Source: Saxidomus purpurata (Eukaryota > Mollusca > Bivalvia > Venerida > Veneridae). From it: DNA of 64,000 bases. Both the position numbers and the translations under genes were made by a program. Under the pieces are notes generated by a model that worked only from the letters and a program-made list of their open reading frames with translations, searched no databases and was not told the DNA's origin. Below, piece after piece: positions 1-12,600 of this stretch. Location: contig JAFMSR010000002.1 of the NCBI GenBank assembly GCA_022818135.1, positions 44,244,699 to 44,308,698 on the forward strand. The letters run 5' to 3'. Each line of letters opens with the position of its first letter. The first letter of the stretch is position 1.

Positions 1-1406
1 ACATGTACGGCATGGAACACCTGGCTCTATTGCCACTCTGTCTCCTGTGGGAAAAATATTTGGAAAATCAGACACAGTGATTTGTAGCCATATCTGAGCA
101 GTTCCTTTATTATCAAGTTCTTATATCTAAACTTTACAATCAGCGAATTACAATTTAAGCTTAGAGTATATTTAATAATTGTGTGAATTTTCAAGGCAAT
201 TTTCTATGAGATTAATTACACTTCTGACTGTATAACTCCATGTTTTGTGTTGTTGATATTAAAATTCAAACTGTAATATTTGTTAAATTATTAGAGTAGA
301 GAAGCATGGCTCTTACCCTCTTTAAGGTTTTGCACACCTGGTCCAACCCTAACCACTGTCCCTGCTGCCTCATGTCCCATCACCATTGGAGCATCCACAC
401 TAAATCTGCCACACTTTCCAGTCGTCCAGTACTTGATGTCAGACCCACAGATACCCACTGACCCCACAGACAATAACACCTCTGTTCAAAAAAGCATTTA
501 CATACTTTGCTCTGTACATACTTTGCTCTGCACATACTTATTCTTTTCATTGTACAGTGTGTGGTTCCTGACCTTAATTTTAGGCAAAATTATACAGCTT
601 TTCCATAAATTGTTAATTCAAGTTTATTTATAAACTGTAAATTAGGTAATATTCAGGATAATTTAATTTTGCAGAATTTCCCCTTTCGGTAACTCAAATT
701 AATATCTTCTGAAAGATTCATTTCACATAGATTAACTATTAGGGAATGCTCCTTTCACAAATTAAAAATGGTGAATAAGTCTTTCTGCTCACAAATCGTG
801 AAATTTTCGTCATACTAAAATTACCTAATTTACAGTAATTTAAAAATGAATTTCTCAGATTTCATCAAGGGGCAAATTCTCTCGTCCAGTTTGAAGTGTG
901 CTTAAAAATGTTACCCTTAGTTTGAATATCAGAATTTAAATTACTCTGCTACTTAATTTTAATTAAAAGTAAACTTTTGTTCTGTCCTTAATAGTTTTCA
1001 TTTGCAATACTGTATTCTAAAGGGTAATCGTCCCACTAATTGAAACCCCATCTGACCTTTAGTTTTGAATTACTGGAATTTCACATGTGTAACATTTTTC
1101 ATTCCGAACTATTTTAAGTTGAAGAAATACACAACTGTCTTCATAGTACAGAACAAGGTGCAACTTTTAAACTGACATACATGTAGGACGTGCATCAAAA
1201 CCTAGGAGTCACAACAACAGGTCAGATCCCACATGTGTTACAGGATGCAAAACTTTTAAAGTTATCTTTAATTACTTAGCACCGATTTTGCATTAATTGA
1301 CAAGAATTGGCAACTTACCATTATGACCAAGTTCAGGTACTGGTATTTTCTCAAACCTGACATCCAGAGGTCCATGTAATACGGCAGCTAAATTATCACC
1401 TGACAT
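1..1406 (-). CDS. SORD: Sorbitol dehydrogenase, first three coding exons (partial)
   Basis: Zinc-dependent medium-chain dehydrogenase that oxidises sorbitol to fructose with NAD+ in the cytosolic polyol pathway. Minus-strand coding exons are 1319-1406 (ATG at 1406), 317-481 and 1-44, the last cut by the window edge. The 99 codons join in phase through GT-AG introns. The N-terminus reads [20 protein letters not shown] and the GroES-like fold follows. [12 protein letters not shown] carries the catalytic zinc Cys (C41), MGHEAAGTV the His-Glu pair (H66, E67), and DRVAIEPG follows in exon 3. PGVPCRTC begins a Cys-rich lobe; I recall human SORD as lacking these cysteines at this point. The catalytic, NAD-binding and C-terminal parts lie off the left edge. 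Family assignment is strong; the paralogue is not resolved. Confidence 0.93.
482..1318 (-). other. SORD intron 1
   Basis: Phase-1 intron between the first two SORD coding exons. On the minus strand the donor is GTAAG at 1318-1314 and the acceptor AG at 483-482. It contains the foldback MITE at 634-836. Nothing else was recognised. Confidence 0.85.
634..836. repeat. Foldback MITE, TIR ACTGTAAATTAGGTAA
   Basis: The left end ACTGTAAATTAGGTAAT and the right end ATTACCTAATTTACAGT are inverted copies. The interior is AT-rich with scattered self-complementary stretches. Related copies lie at 44207-44390 and 54064-54273, and fragments near 22411, 48491 and 55735. No coding capacity, so it is a non-autonomous inverted-repeat element. 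Confidence 0.75.
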
Positions 1407-1600
1407 GATCTTGAGATCTCTAGTATTAATGTAGTTGTACAGTAGAGAGATAAGACACTACTTAAACACACTGGGCAACTTTCACTGATTACAGGTAAAT
1501 ATAGGTCAACATATTTAATCTATATAACACTGTAATTCAATCATGCACCAAGCAGACGTCAGCTAACTGCACATATTAAATGATACCCCATTTCAATGTA

Positions 1601-1779
1601 CAGTCAAACCTGTGAACAAAGACCACCATTGGGAAGCTACAAATGTGGTCTTTGTTTGCAGGTGGTCTTTATTCACAGGTGTTTCTTCATAGTTAAATAG
1701 TGCAGTGTGATCTCCTTGCTGGGTCTTTATTCACAGGGTGGTCTTTAGTCGGAGGTAGTCTTTAACACAGGTGTGACTG
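1601..1779. mobile_element. pogo-like MITE (TIR CAGTCAAACCTGT)
   Basis: A 179-bp element bounded by CAGTCAAACCTGT and ACAGGTGTGACTG, inverted with one mismatch, and flanked by TA at 1599-1600 and 1780-1781. The interior repeats a GGTCTTTATTCACAGGTG-like motif. Termini and TA duplication fit a Tc1/mariner-pogo type non-autonomous element. The 490-bp element at 32936 has a related TIR. Confidence 0.72.
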
Positions 1780-2039
1780 TATTGAATAAAAAACAAAGAG
1801 CACTACTGATGGTTGAACTCCTCAAGGGTAGTTATTTATTTGGTAGGCTATTACATGTAGCATTATTATATGAATGTTGTACTGAAGATTTAGTTTTCAT
1901 GGGTGACAAGACCAAGAAACTGTAACAAAGTTACTTTTGGATTTAAAAACAGAAAGCAAGTTACTTTTGGACTTAAAATCAGAAAGCAAGTTGGACTTGT
2001 CTGTTGACCCACATAATTATCAAGCTGTTGTGCTTCACT

Positions 2040-2345
2040 GTGATACAAGAGTTTACAGTAGTCCATGCATGTGGAATATAGATAAAAAAAATAGCATTTA
2101 GTAGTGTTTGAGCCCTAAATGAGACCTAAACCTTGGAAGTAGGGAACTGGTTGTTTGTGCATCACAAGCCCTTGTGTTGTGTGAAGTTATATCAAAATTG
2201 GTCCATGCATGTGGAAGATACAGACCTTCAGGTTGTGGGCGCAAAGCACAGTTTTGACCCCCTGAGGCTGCTCTATTTTGGTTGGGGCCTTTTTTCCCCG
2301 GGCACATTATGAACAGTCTTGGTAGAGAACCATTAGGCAATACTA
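2040..2345 (-). repeat. Dispersed repeat, copy related to 27400-27905
   Basis: Contains two units with CCATGCATGTGGAA and a TGTGTGAAGTTATATCA-type sequence. The same units occur in the opposite orientation at 27400-27905, with CCACATGCAT and GATATAACTTCACACAA. Short ORFs across it are not conserved and look accidental. Confidence 0.55.
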
Positions 2346-2399
2346 CAAAACTTGGAGCCTCATTGTTTTGGATAAGATTTTAAAAGTATTTCCATATAC

Positions 2400-3300
2400 A
2401 AGTCTGTCAAAAATTAAGCTAGCCAAGGAGGCATAACTCAGTATCTGGTAGTTCATTGGTTTTGTAAAACCTGTTTAAACTTTAGAGCGGACAAGGCTAA
2501 TTCATCTGTTTTGAACTACAGAGCTGAGCAGGCTAATTCATCATTTTTTGATAATTCAAAGGCCATTATCCAAAAGTGAATTTGGCATTTTGCTGGTTGT
2601 CGAACTTGGTCTAGACATTGTGCCCACAAATAAGGCTTGTTTGGCCAATTTTGCGTAATTCAAAGGCTACAATCCAAAAGTGCCCCCGTAATTTTGCAAT
2701 ATTTTCGACTAATTGGCAAATATTCATCCCCACAAACATGTTCAGCAAGTTTGGTGAAGATCAGATGAAAACTGTTTAACTTAGAGTGTTGATGCTGCCT
2801 GCCCCGTGTTTTCCAATAATAAGTCCCTTCGGGCTGAAAAAAAACAAGTAAGCCCTGGGACAGGGCCAATTTAACCCCATAAGCCAATGCTACATGGTAA
2901 ATATCTAAGCTCTAGGCCTTGTGGTTTAAAGTTTTTCCTATATAAGCCTATGTAAAATTAAGTGACCCCCAAGCAGGGTCAATTTGACCCAGGGTCATGA
3001 TTTGAACAATCTTCGTAGAGGTCCACTAGGCAAGGATTCATGCCAAATATCTAAGCTCAGGGCCCTCCAGTCTTTGAGAAGAATATTTTTTTCCTATTTT
3101 GTTGCCATGTCACCCCAAGCTTTGCATGGAATGGAATTCTTTGAACAACTGTAGTAGAGCTTTATGCAAGTGATGTCCCTGCCATGTTTAATCAACATTG
3201 GCTTATTTGTTTAGAGAAAATGGTAAACCGACATACCACATACGCCAGACAGTGAGGGATCCAAATAGCTCACCCTAGTACTTTGTGTCAGGTGAGCTAA
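2400..3300. repeat. Dispersed repeat ending CAGGTGAGCTAA
   Basis: Degenerate units contain GCCAAATATCTAAGCTC, a GGGTCAATTTGACCC core and TTTTCCTATATAAGCC-like text. The same vocabulary occurs at 14754-15214, 42063-43187 and 48790-49430. The right end is CAGGTGAGCTAATAA at 3290-3304, matching the inverse of TTAGCTCACCTGG at 14754. The left boundary is unclear. Confidence 0.6.
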
Positions 3301-3359
3301 TAAACAGGAAAGTACAAAATCTACAAAGTAGATTGGTACCTGGCATATGAAATTTTCTT

Positions 3360-3760
3360 GCATAATGGATCGGCATTTCCGGTGATTTTGCCCATGCTGG
3401 AAAAGCCAGAGGACTCTCGTGAATTACCTATGACGCAACTTTATAAACATTGTGACGTCACTTTCCTAAACACAACGTCGGAAAATCGTTTGTTTTTCAG
3501 GATAGTTCATCATTTTGATAAGTTTGCATTTAGAAATCTACTTTAAAGTGCAAGACGGTATGCAAGAAAAAGTTTCCATCAGGAGACACTTTGCTCAGAT
3601 GGAAATATCCATCACCTCGGGTAACTGTTTTGCTGGAACTTTGCATAGCCTCGTTCCCGCCAAAACCGTTATCTACAGTGACGGATACTTCGATCTGAAC
3701 CCTGTGCTCATGACAGAAACTTTACATCTTGACTTCATACCTCAATAGCAGTGCGTCATG
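3360..3760. repeat. Dispersed repeat with internal inverted segments
   Basis: Shares, in inverse orientation, most of the sequence at about 43400-43790: the GGTAACTGTTTTG core, GATTTCTAAAT next to a TGCAAGACGGTATGCAAGAA stretch, and a GTGATTTTGCCC end. Within the copy the GGTAACTGTTTTG segment faces an inverted partner. ORFs of 62 and 77 codons across it are not shared as protein between copies. Confidence 0.6.
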
Positions 3761-4630
3761 ATAACGAATTCATACATGAATTAATTGAATACATTAAAGT
3801 TTGTTTGAACCTGTTTCTGTAAGCAATGAACAATGAAGACAGTTTGACAAATTTTATTTGAAATTCTGTAATGTTACAGTACATATTTTACATTATAAAC
3901 TACACAAACATTTATAAGATTGCATGGACAGGAAAAAGTATTTGTCATTTAATAATGAGCTTTTATGCATGACAAATCATTTGTTCCATGTAACACACAA
4001 AGTGATATACAATAAGAGGATTTATTTCCTGCATGCTAACATACACCAACCCGACTGGCTTCTGAGCAAACCAAATTTAACCATTAAAACTATTCTCTCC
4101 CTTTTATACAAGACTGTCACTACATTTTTGTATTTTCAAATTAAGTCAGAAAAAGAAATTTTTTTGCACCAAAGGAACAAAATATTTCCAAGAAGTACAA
4201 TTTGCAATTTCATCTTAAATAAAAAACAAATATGACAAATGTGAAATGAATACAGACCATGATCTAGTTCTACACGTAACTAGTAATAATTTTAGTCCTT
4301 TCAGATTTTAGACTTACAAATAATCTAAACTCAGCTCCTATACCATGTATACCGTTCTAAAATCATCGTCTTCATAACACTGATTTTTAGATGAGTGAAG
4401 TAAAACACATCAACATCAAAATATACAGACCCCTATTGAATGCATGCCTTAAAAAACTACTAATTTTTAAAAACCCTGACATCCATGAGATTGTGTGTGC
4501 TTAATAGAACTTGTATAATTTTCCTTTTTATTTCTTGAAATCTCGCAAAACATCCAAACTACAAGTATTCCAAGTGAAATATACATCATACTTTAAAATG
4601 TGCAACCAAATTTGATCTTCATTATTACAA
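3761..4630. other. Intergenic stretch without recognised features
   Basis: AT-rich DNA between a dispersed repeat and the tandem-core element. A 103-codon plus-strand ORF at 3924 is AT-biased and has no recognisable domain or splice context. I see no supported gene here. Confidence 0.5.
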
Positions 4631-5981
4631 ACTAGAGCTATCACTAAATGTGATTAATACCCCCGAAAGACTGCTTTATAAACTGAGAAAGTTCGTAGTA
4701 ACAGAATACCTTGCAAACAAACTAAAAAGAGATATTGTTCTTGGCAATAACTCTGTAATTAGTCAAGATGGAGTTATGGTTCTTGTACACTGCACTTCCT
4801 CTCATTGTGCTTGACCATTGCATGAAGTTGTATTGAATTCCAACCAGTAGTTTTCGACATAATGCTCCGGACAAGTAAAAGTAACAAAGGGCAATAACTC
4901 TGAAATGAGTCAAGATAGAGTTATGGTTCTTGTACACTGCACTTCCTCTCATTGTGCTTCATCATTGTATGAAGTTGTATTGAATTCCAACCAGTAGTTT
5001 TCAAGTTATGCTCCCAAGGAAGAACCAACAAAGGGCAATAACTCTGTAATTAGTCAAGATGGGTTATAGTTCTTGTGCACTGCACTTCCTCTCAATGTGC
5101 TTGATCATTGTATGAAGTTGTATTAATTCCAACCAGTAGTTTTCAAGTTATGCTCGGACAAGGAAAACTAACAAAGGGTAATAACTCTGTAATTAGTCAA
5201 GATGGAGTTATAGTTCTTGTGCACTGCACTTCCTCTCAATGTGCTTGATCATTGTATGAAGTTGTATTGAATTCCAACCAATAGTTTTCAAGAAATGCTC
5301 TGGACAAGGAAAACTAACAAAGGGCAATAACTCTGTAATTAGTCAAGAAGGAGTTATAGTTCTTGTGCACTGCACTTCCTCTCAATGTGCTTGATCATTG
5401 TATGAAGTTGTATTGAATTCCAACAAGTGGTTTTCAAGTTATGCTCCGGACAAGGAAAAGCAACAAAGGGCAATAACTCTGTAATTAGTCAGATGGAGTT
5501 ATGGTTCTTCTGCACTGCACTTCCTCTCAATGTGCTTGACCATTGTATGAAGTTGTATTGAATTCCAACCAGTAGTTTTCAAGTTATGTTGCCGGACAAG
5601 GAAAAGTAACAAAGGGCAATAACTTTGTAATTAGTCAAGATGGAGTTATAGTTCTTGTGCACTGCACTTCCTCTCAATGTGGTTGACCCTTGATGAAGTT
5701 GTATTGAATTCCAACCAGTAGTTTTCAAGTTATGCTCCGGACAAGGAAAACTAACAAAGGGCAATAACTCTGTAATTAGTCAAGATGGAGTTTAGTTCTT
5801 GTGCACTGCACTTCCCTCAATGTGCTTGATCATTGTATGAAGTTGGATTGAATTCCAACAAGTAGTTTCCAAGTTATGCCCCGCGACAAGGAAAATGCAA
5901 CCAGACCCACCCCCCCCCGACCGACCGACCAACCACCGGGTGACTCCTATATACCCCCCTAAACTTCGTTTTGGGGGTATA
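4631..5981. mobile_element. Pearl-like tandem-core element, eight ~145-bp units
   Basis: Starts ACTAGAGCTATCACTAAATG followed by TACCCCCGAAAG, and ends CGTTTTGGGGGTA, so the termini are short inverted complements. The interior is a tandem array anchored on GGGCAATAACTCTGTAATTA. Units begin near 4744, 4891, 5035, 5178, 5324, 5470, 5616 and 5761, a spacing of 143-147 bp. A CCGACCGACCGACC tetranucleotide tract sits just inside the right end. Tandem core plus ACCG microsatellite resembles published bivalve 'pearl' elements; that name is my inference. Related copies: 8157-8433, 19919-21520 and 52928-53818. Confidence 0.8.
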
Positions 5982-6138
5982 ATGAAACAGAACTGCCGAG
6001 AAAGGAAAGAATTACATGTATCTTCAAAAGATCAAATTCAAAAGTAGGCCTATTTATAGATGATTGACAAAGCAAAGCTAAAGATCTTACAACACTTTAC
6101 AACAGGAATGTTGAAAACATCATAATATAATTGTAACA

Positions 6139-6144
6139 TTTATT
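6139..6144 (-). other. rnps1 polyadenylation signal
   Basis: AATAAA on the minus strand, about 208 bases downstream of the rnps1 stop codon. It is the first canonical hexamer I noticed after the stop. Assignment is by position only. Confidence 0.5.
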
Positions 6145-6351
6145 CCATCAATTGTTTGATTTCAGTTTTGCTGAGACTGGTTTTGGTGCCAATGTGCATC
6201 ACAAAAATCAATTCCACGGACTGTATACTTTCCAGTCCTATAAGCTGCCGTCTGTTTCGTACAAAAGTTTGTTCCACTTCATTCCTTTCAGAAAAAGATA
6301 ATTTAAAACACAACATTAAGACCAATCTTAATGTTCTGTTGTTTTTCTCTG

Positions 6352-9300
6352 TCATCTAGAGGAGCTGGAGCTAGATCTGCTGTATCGTCTACGTCTGACT
6401 GGGGACCTACTGCGTGATCGTCTTCTTGGGGGAGATCTTCGACGTGGCGGTGACCTGATATAACATAGTTAAACTTTAATTCCATTCGAAAGATCAAAAT
6501 TTTAAAATGCAGCATTTAAGCTGTTGGGACAAAATACTGCAGCTGCTTTATGTGGTATGAACAAATACTGTATTTTTCAGGAGTCTGCTTCACACTGATG
6601 CCACAACATTACTTTTTGTTCAGGTTTAATGCCCCTCTCAACAGTTTATCAGCTTTTTACAGGCCACTGGTTTACCCAAACATCATTCCTGTGGAATGAC
6701 CAGTATAAGACTCTCATCCATAAGAAACCGCCAACTATCTCAATATAAAGAGACATATATAGGTCAGTAGGTCTAATAATATGGTTTCCAGATTTGTGTG
6801 TTTATTGTACAGTTGCCACTTATATCTATAGACAGAACTAAATTAAACACATGCAATTTCTAGCAATTTGTGATATGGACTGACTGAAATAAATAAGAGA
6901 AAATCTGGTAATCTCAAATAATATAATCAACATAAGATTATCATAGCTTTAAAGAGAACTGCTACAAGAGTTTCAAGTATTCTTCATATCTTAAACAAAG
7001 ATTTGATTTCAGATTTTATATCCAACATGACTTGTACATTTTGGACTCATAACACAGAAGTCGTGGGTTTGAATCCTGGTAGCTGCATTTGAACTGACCT
7101 CCACAATTCCTTATTATGGCACGAGTACTGGTCAGAACTCAAAAGAATCACTCATCAAGGGCAGTTAATATAAGTTGCAAGAACTTGTTCTACAGACAAT
7201 TTAAAATCAACAAGCTTAAACTAAACTTAACATACCTTCTGTCTCTGTATCTGGGTGGTGAAGGTCGCCACCTCCCTGGTGGACCACCTCTCCTTCCAGG
7301 AGGCGGACTACGGCGTGCTGGTCGCGGCGCTGGACGTGGTGGTAAGACCGTCTGAGCTGTAACCTCCTGTCCATCTATCTGACCTACATTTAAATATACA
7401 GATGGATTTAGTACAAAATTTAAGGTAACGACAAAAAAATTAACAGTTCCCTAAATTTTTAAAAACTTTTATTTGGTTCTACTTCAGGCTTATAAATTAC
7501 AAAAATGTTTGCAAGGCTTCCTTCCTACAACAATTATAACATCTGGCACTACGCTTCCATAACAAAATAAAATTCACTTTCAAATGAGTATTAGTTTCCT
7601 AGGTGTTTTTCTGAATTTGTTTGCAGAATTCATAGTAAGTGACACAATGTCCTTTAAGCCCAAGGTCAAAGATTACTAAGAAAATTTAACCTCTTTAAAT
7701 TCCTTTACAAGTACAGGTATCTTACCTCCGTCCATATGTTTTACAGCCTTTTCTGCTTCTTCTGGAGAACCAAAATCCACATAAGCAAATCCCTTAGAGA
7801 AGTTTGGATGTGCCCTATCAGGGGGCATCTCAAGGTGTTTGATTGCTCCATACACAGAGAATATCTCCTGTACATGTTCCTTTGTCACATTCCTGGTCAG
7901 TTTACCGACATGAACCTTGGTAGGCCGAGGGGTTGGGCTCCTCTTTTTCCTTTTTGGGGATCTGCATCGATAATATTAATTTATAAATGAAATTGTAGCG
8001 AAACCGATAATGTTTGTATGGTTTCCATGCTGTATTCAAAGGATATTATTCTTGATCATTACGCTAGAATAATATCTTAAATTGAAAACGTATCGAAACA
8101 TATAGCTCAAAATGCACTCACCAGAAAATTAGAAACATTACAATATAATGTTAATACTAGAGCTTTAGCTGGATGTGATTAAATACTCTGAACAACTAGC
8201 CTTGTCACTCATTACTCTAACCTCAGTAACTATATAATTAACATTTGTGACTGTCTCATTTGAAATCCAGTTGCATGTCATATTAAAAATCTGAACATTT
8301 GTTGTTAAATTCATGTAAATCGTTTAAAGGTTAAGGAGATAAAGTCTCATGACAGACATGAAAACCAACAGACAGTCGGACCAGCTGACTCCTATATAGA
8401 TATGTACCCCTAAAACTTTGTTAGGGTATAATAAAGGGAGGCCAATTCATAAGTAATTATAGTTTACATGAATGTAGTTTATACTTATTTATTTGAAGCT
8501 TACTGAGTCACACTCTAGTCCGCTTCCTGGAAAAACCAGTACTGGTCTCATATGAGGAGGTACAGTCATGACCCCAGTGGGGCTTAAACCCGCAACCCCA
8601 AGGATGAGCGGCATCTTATTAATAGCATGATCTGAAAACAAAGCTTTAAATGTTGTATACATACTCTCCTGACTTTTTCCTTGCCCTATTTCTGTCACGA
8701 CCACTGCTAGATGAACCACTGGAGCTTGAACTTGATGACCTTGATGAACTCGAGCTACCAGAAGAACTGCTACCTGATGATGATGATGACCGAGAACGGC
8801 TTCTTGATGATGATGATGAACTGTAAAGTATGAGAAAACATCAAAGATAAAATGCAAGACATTTTTTACAAGTAGACAATATACATCAAGATAATTTTCT
8901 TGACAGATTTACAAAATGTATCACCATAACAACTCCTTGTACTCTCAACAATACCACCGAACATTTTCTGCAGCACCCCTAGATAAAATCCAAAACATTC
9001 AATTCAGTGACAAAATCAGTTTTTCTCTCGTTTACGACGTAACCCAATTTCACCGACATTACTATTATGCATTAACATTAAATCCATCTCTAAATGTAAT
9101 ATTTTGTACTAAGACAAAAATTAATACAAGATATATCATACATGTTCACATGACAATTAATGATCGTTTTTATGATAATTCTTCTGAGTTGATGTAAAAA
9201 TGAACTGGTTTGTTGAATTTGTGTATTAGATGAATGTTTTTAAATATTTCCTTTACTTTCAAAACTCTTCTGGGAAACTATCTTTGTTGCATGAAGTATA

Positions 9301-9626
9301 ATGGGGAAGAATAATTTTTCAGAAAAGATGCCAAAGTAATACATAATGTCTCCAAACAGACTGTGTCTTTAAAGCTCTCATATACATTGGATACTTCTGG
9401 CAAGACAACCCCTAATTATAGATGGTGACCAACAGGAAGATTTCTTCATCCCAGTTGCTGAATCTCATGTTAGAAACTACAGTAGTATACTCGTAAGTAA
9501 AATGTAAGCTCTGAAGAGGATGTGTAGTTAAGGTACATACCTGCTGCTGTCAGAGCTTGACGAGGCTGTCCGCTTTTTCTTATCTGTCTTATCTGTCTTT
9601 TCTGCTTCTCTTCCACGATCAGGCAT
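6352..9626 (-). CDS. RNPS1: RNA-binding protein with serine-rich domain 1 (RNPS1)
   Basis: Nuclear splicing activator and peripheral exon-junction component; in other animals it forms the ASAP/PSAP complex with SAP18 and Acinus or Pinin. Minus-strand CDS exons: 9541-9626, 8665-8820, 7726-7961, 7236-7383, 6352-6454. They total 729 bp, giving 242 aa plus stop, with all phases consistent. Residues 1-28 are charged; 29-70 are a Ser/Arg tract encoded by TCA/AGC runs. The RRM spans about 96-171, with KVHVGKL as RNP2 and KGFAYVDF as RNP1. The C-terminus is Pro/Arg then RS-rich, ending SRSSSSSSR. It is shorter than human RNPS1 as I recall it, mainly in the N-terminal charged region. An AG at 9639-9638 just upstream of ATG suggests a non-coding 5' exon further up. 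Confidence 0.96.
7030..7100 (+). repeat. Possible SINE remnant in rnps1 intron 4
   Basis: A GGGTTTGAATCCTGG stretch resembles a tRNA B box, but no A box is evident upstream. Reported as a weak tRNA-SINE relic. Confidence 0.25.
8157..8433. mobile_element. Degenerate pearl-like element in rnps1 intron 2
   Basis: Begins ACTAGAGCTTTAGCTGGATG with GTGATTAAATACTC and ends with GACTCCTATATAGATATG, then ACCCCTAAAACTTTGTTAGGGTAT. Both ends match the termini of the 4631-5981 element, but the tandem core is missing or unrecognisable. It lies between rnps1 coding exons 2 and 3. Confidence 0.6.
8500..8625 (-). repeat. Possible tRNA-SINE remnant in rnps1 intron 2
   Basis: On the minus strand GCGGGTTTAAGCCCC resembles a B box, and a GGTCATGAC region follows. 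The A box is not clear. It ends about 40 bases short of the donor of the Ser-rich exon. Confidence 0.3.
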
Positions 9627-9639
9627 TTTCAGTCAATCT

Positions 9640-12600
9640 GAAGTAAGCAAAAGTACATCCATGTTTTGCTAAAATTTAAAATCAAGAAACTAGGTATTTA
9701 ACTTCTACCCTGCTTGGTGATATACTTCACAAAGTTCACACATTAGGAAGGTGGTGCATGTTACAAAAGGCCACAGACCTATATACACATGGATTGGCAA
9801 CTTTTGTATTTCCCTACCACAGCTCAACTTTTTTGTTGCAAGCTACGAGACTTTAGCAAGATTTTGCATTCGAATCACGTCCGTCTGTAGTCGAAATGTT
9901 TTGTTTAAATCAGCATTTGTAGACCTCATTTCCTGCATTTTAAGATCTTCTTTACCAAGTTTCTTTGGGTAGTTTATTTTAACAATATAAACAAAAAATA
10001 CTAAAATTTTCATTTTTAATCAAAACAATCACATTATTAATCATCATACACAATCACATACAGAGGTTCCACTAGCCCTTGAAAGTCAAGGGTCACTGAC
10101 CCTTGGGCATGAAATTTGGAGGGTCATTTTGAAATTATCAGGGGTCATTGTCTGTAAGTCGTATAATGTGACAGGGTTCCCTCTTGTCAATTTTAGTTTG
10201 TGCAAATGGCTCAAAAGTTGGAGCAACTAGTCTGCAAAGACTACAGAACACCTTGGAAGAGCGAGGAGTCATGCCATTTTGAGTTAAGGTTTTATAGCAG
10301 ACTCTGTAAGACACAGATCTATAATTAAATTGATCAGGGATTTACTTTAGCCCATGGCTAGTTTAATTGAAGGGTAAAATCAAATTCTCCTCCAGAGACA
10401 TTAGGGAGAAGTTTTTCAGGGAACAGGGAGAAGTTTATACCTGGCTTGATAACATTTTATACTGTTTATAATCAGTACATATTTTACCCTCTTGGTGAAA
10501 AATACTTCGCATTACCCCTTATTTCATAACCTCCTTGGTCCAGAAATGGCATAGAACTCATAATCCCTTTCATGAATTTACAAGTGGAAACAGCTTTTAC
10601 TGAATGAAAAAAATTAACTGTATGTTTTATTTGTCTCTAGTTTAACTAATTACTATAAACTAATAATTGAACAATTAGATGTAAAATTATTGAAATGTAA
10701 AATGTAAAATCCATCCAAGAGCAATTATGACTACTATGCAATTTAATTTGGACCAAGGGGATGTATGACCAAGGGGATTGACGTTGAGTTTTTGTTTCCC
10801 ATACCCTTGTCATACTAAAACAATCTGCATCGAAACAAATTTGATTTTTATTCATAAAAAATTCTTTCTAATTAATAAACACTCTAGCTGAGTGATTTTA
10901 TTTATTTTCTGATGGTTCCTTGGACCTTTATAACATTTTTACAGTGAAATGCGAGTGTGATTAGCCCGCATAAAATATTTTATTAAAACTCTTTTTCCTA
11001 CTGATTTTTAATTGCCGGATTAATGAATTTTTGATTGGCACCAGAAAAAAAATGCTGACTATGCAAATGGTAAACCCAACTAAGCAGAGCAGTGGTCATA
11101 TTGTTGCAAAATAAAGTGTGTCAATGATGCACAAAGTAACTAACTGGCATCCTGAGCGGCCAGTTTAATTGTATGGCTGTGTAATTGGTCCTTATTGTTA
11201 CCAATCAATGCTAATCCGTTTAATAATCGATTTTTACTCAACTATTAAATTGACAATAAACATTACACATGTCAAAACCACATGTCAACCTTTACATCGC
11301 TATATCTTTTGTACCGATTTTGACTTGGCTTAAACCCCTAATTGACCAATGAAAGCTCAGTAAAAATGGCGCTGGGGCAGGTTGCAGTATCGAGATTTAC
11401 ACTGGTAAACATCAGTGACCATTGTTAACACTGAAAGAACTACAGAAGTGACTTTGTTTTCAAATTTTGCGACAAGTGTATTTTGTAATATTCGCTTTCT
11501 ATTGGCGCATTTAGTTCTTCAATAAACGCTCAATACGTGATCCCTGTTGATATGAAATTTATTTTATAACAATTTTGATAGTTTAATTTGAAGGGTCAAA
11601 ATCAAATTTTCAGGAGCCAAGGTGAGACTTTTGTTTTGGTTATCAGCCACAGGTCATTCTGTAGCAGACGAATTCCTGAAGGCTTGCATATCACTACTTT
11701 TATTCTGAAATTTATGTTCTAATCAGCTTTTCTTGCTCAAAAATGAAATAATTAACAGTTAACAATAACGTTATTCACATAATAATACTGATAATGTTCG
11801 TCAATTGATTTTCGTGCACTCATAATTTTTTCTTCGATTATCAACATTTAACCAGTTTTTTATACTAATCAAACTATGTCCAAAGTTTGTTCATGGTCTT
11901 TAAATAATTATTTTTCCAAGTATTAATAAATACTGAAGCTAATTTTACATGGCACAAATATGCCTGTTACAAAAGTGACATAATCATGTTTATAGAAAAA
12001 AATACATGCCAGAATGTCAATTGGTCGACATTCCTATGCCTATTTATCTTAACCCTGTTGGTAACTGGAAAGGAATTGATTTGGTCCATAGAAATTGGCT
12101 GCACCATTCCAAGAACTTTTATTTTTCCTTGACTATCTGTAACATAACATTGACTTGTAAGAAAATTCTTTATAGTCGATTGAACGTAATTATTAGCCTC
12201 CACAAATTCCAGTTGACAGTAACAGAGCTGTTAAATTCTACACTATTTTGATGGTTTATAAGACAGAATAGTATTTATGATTGTATGACCTAATTAACAT
12301 CTTTTACAATATCTACTACAGGTAGACAAGTGTTTAATTTGCAAAGTAAGGCTTGACTTAGCCATTACTAGACTGGAATCGAATTTTGATTGACAGGACA
12401 TTACTCCGAAATTTTTGTTGGCTACCACTGAAATTCAGCAATGTGCGTACTTTTTAAATGAAAACACAACATAGGCATTACAATGAAACAATTTGGAATA
12501 ATTAATGATGGATTGAAAGCTATAAATGATGCAGAGCTGGCCAGGGATTTTATGCCATGTCTACTGTATTTTTTACTTCAGTTATATTTGGCTTATAATT

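Noticed and set aside
8489..8857. His-rich 122-codon minus ORF
   Set aside because: Out-of-frame reading of the TCA-rich RNPS1 Ser exon and adjoining intron.
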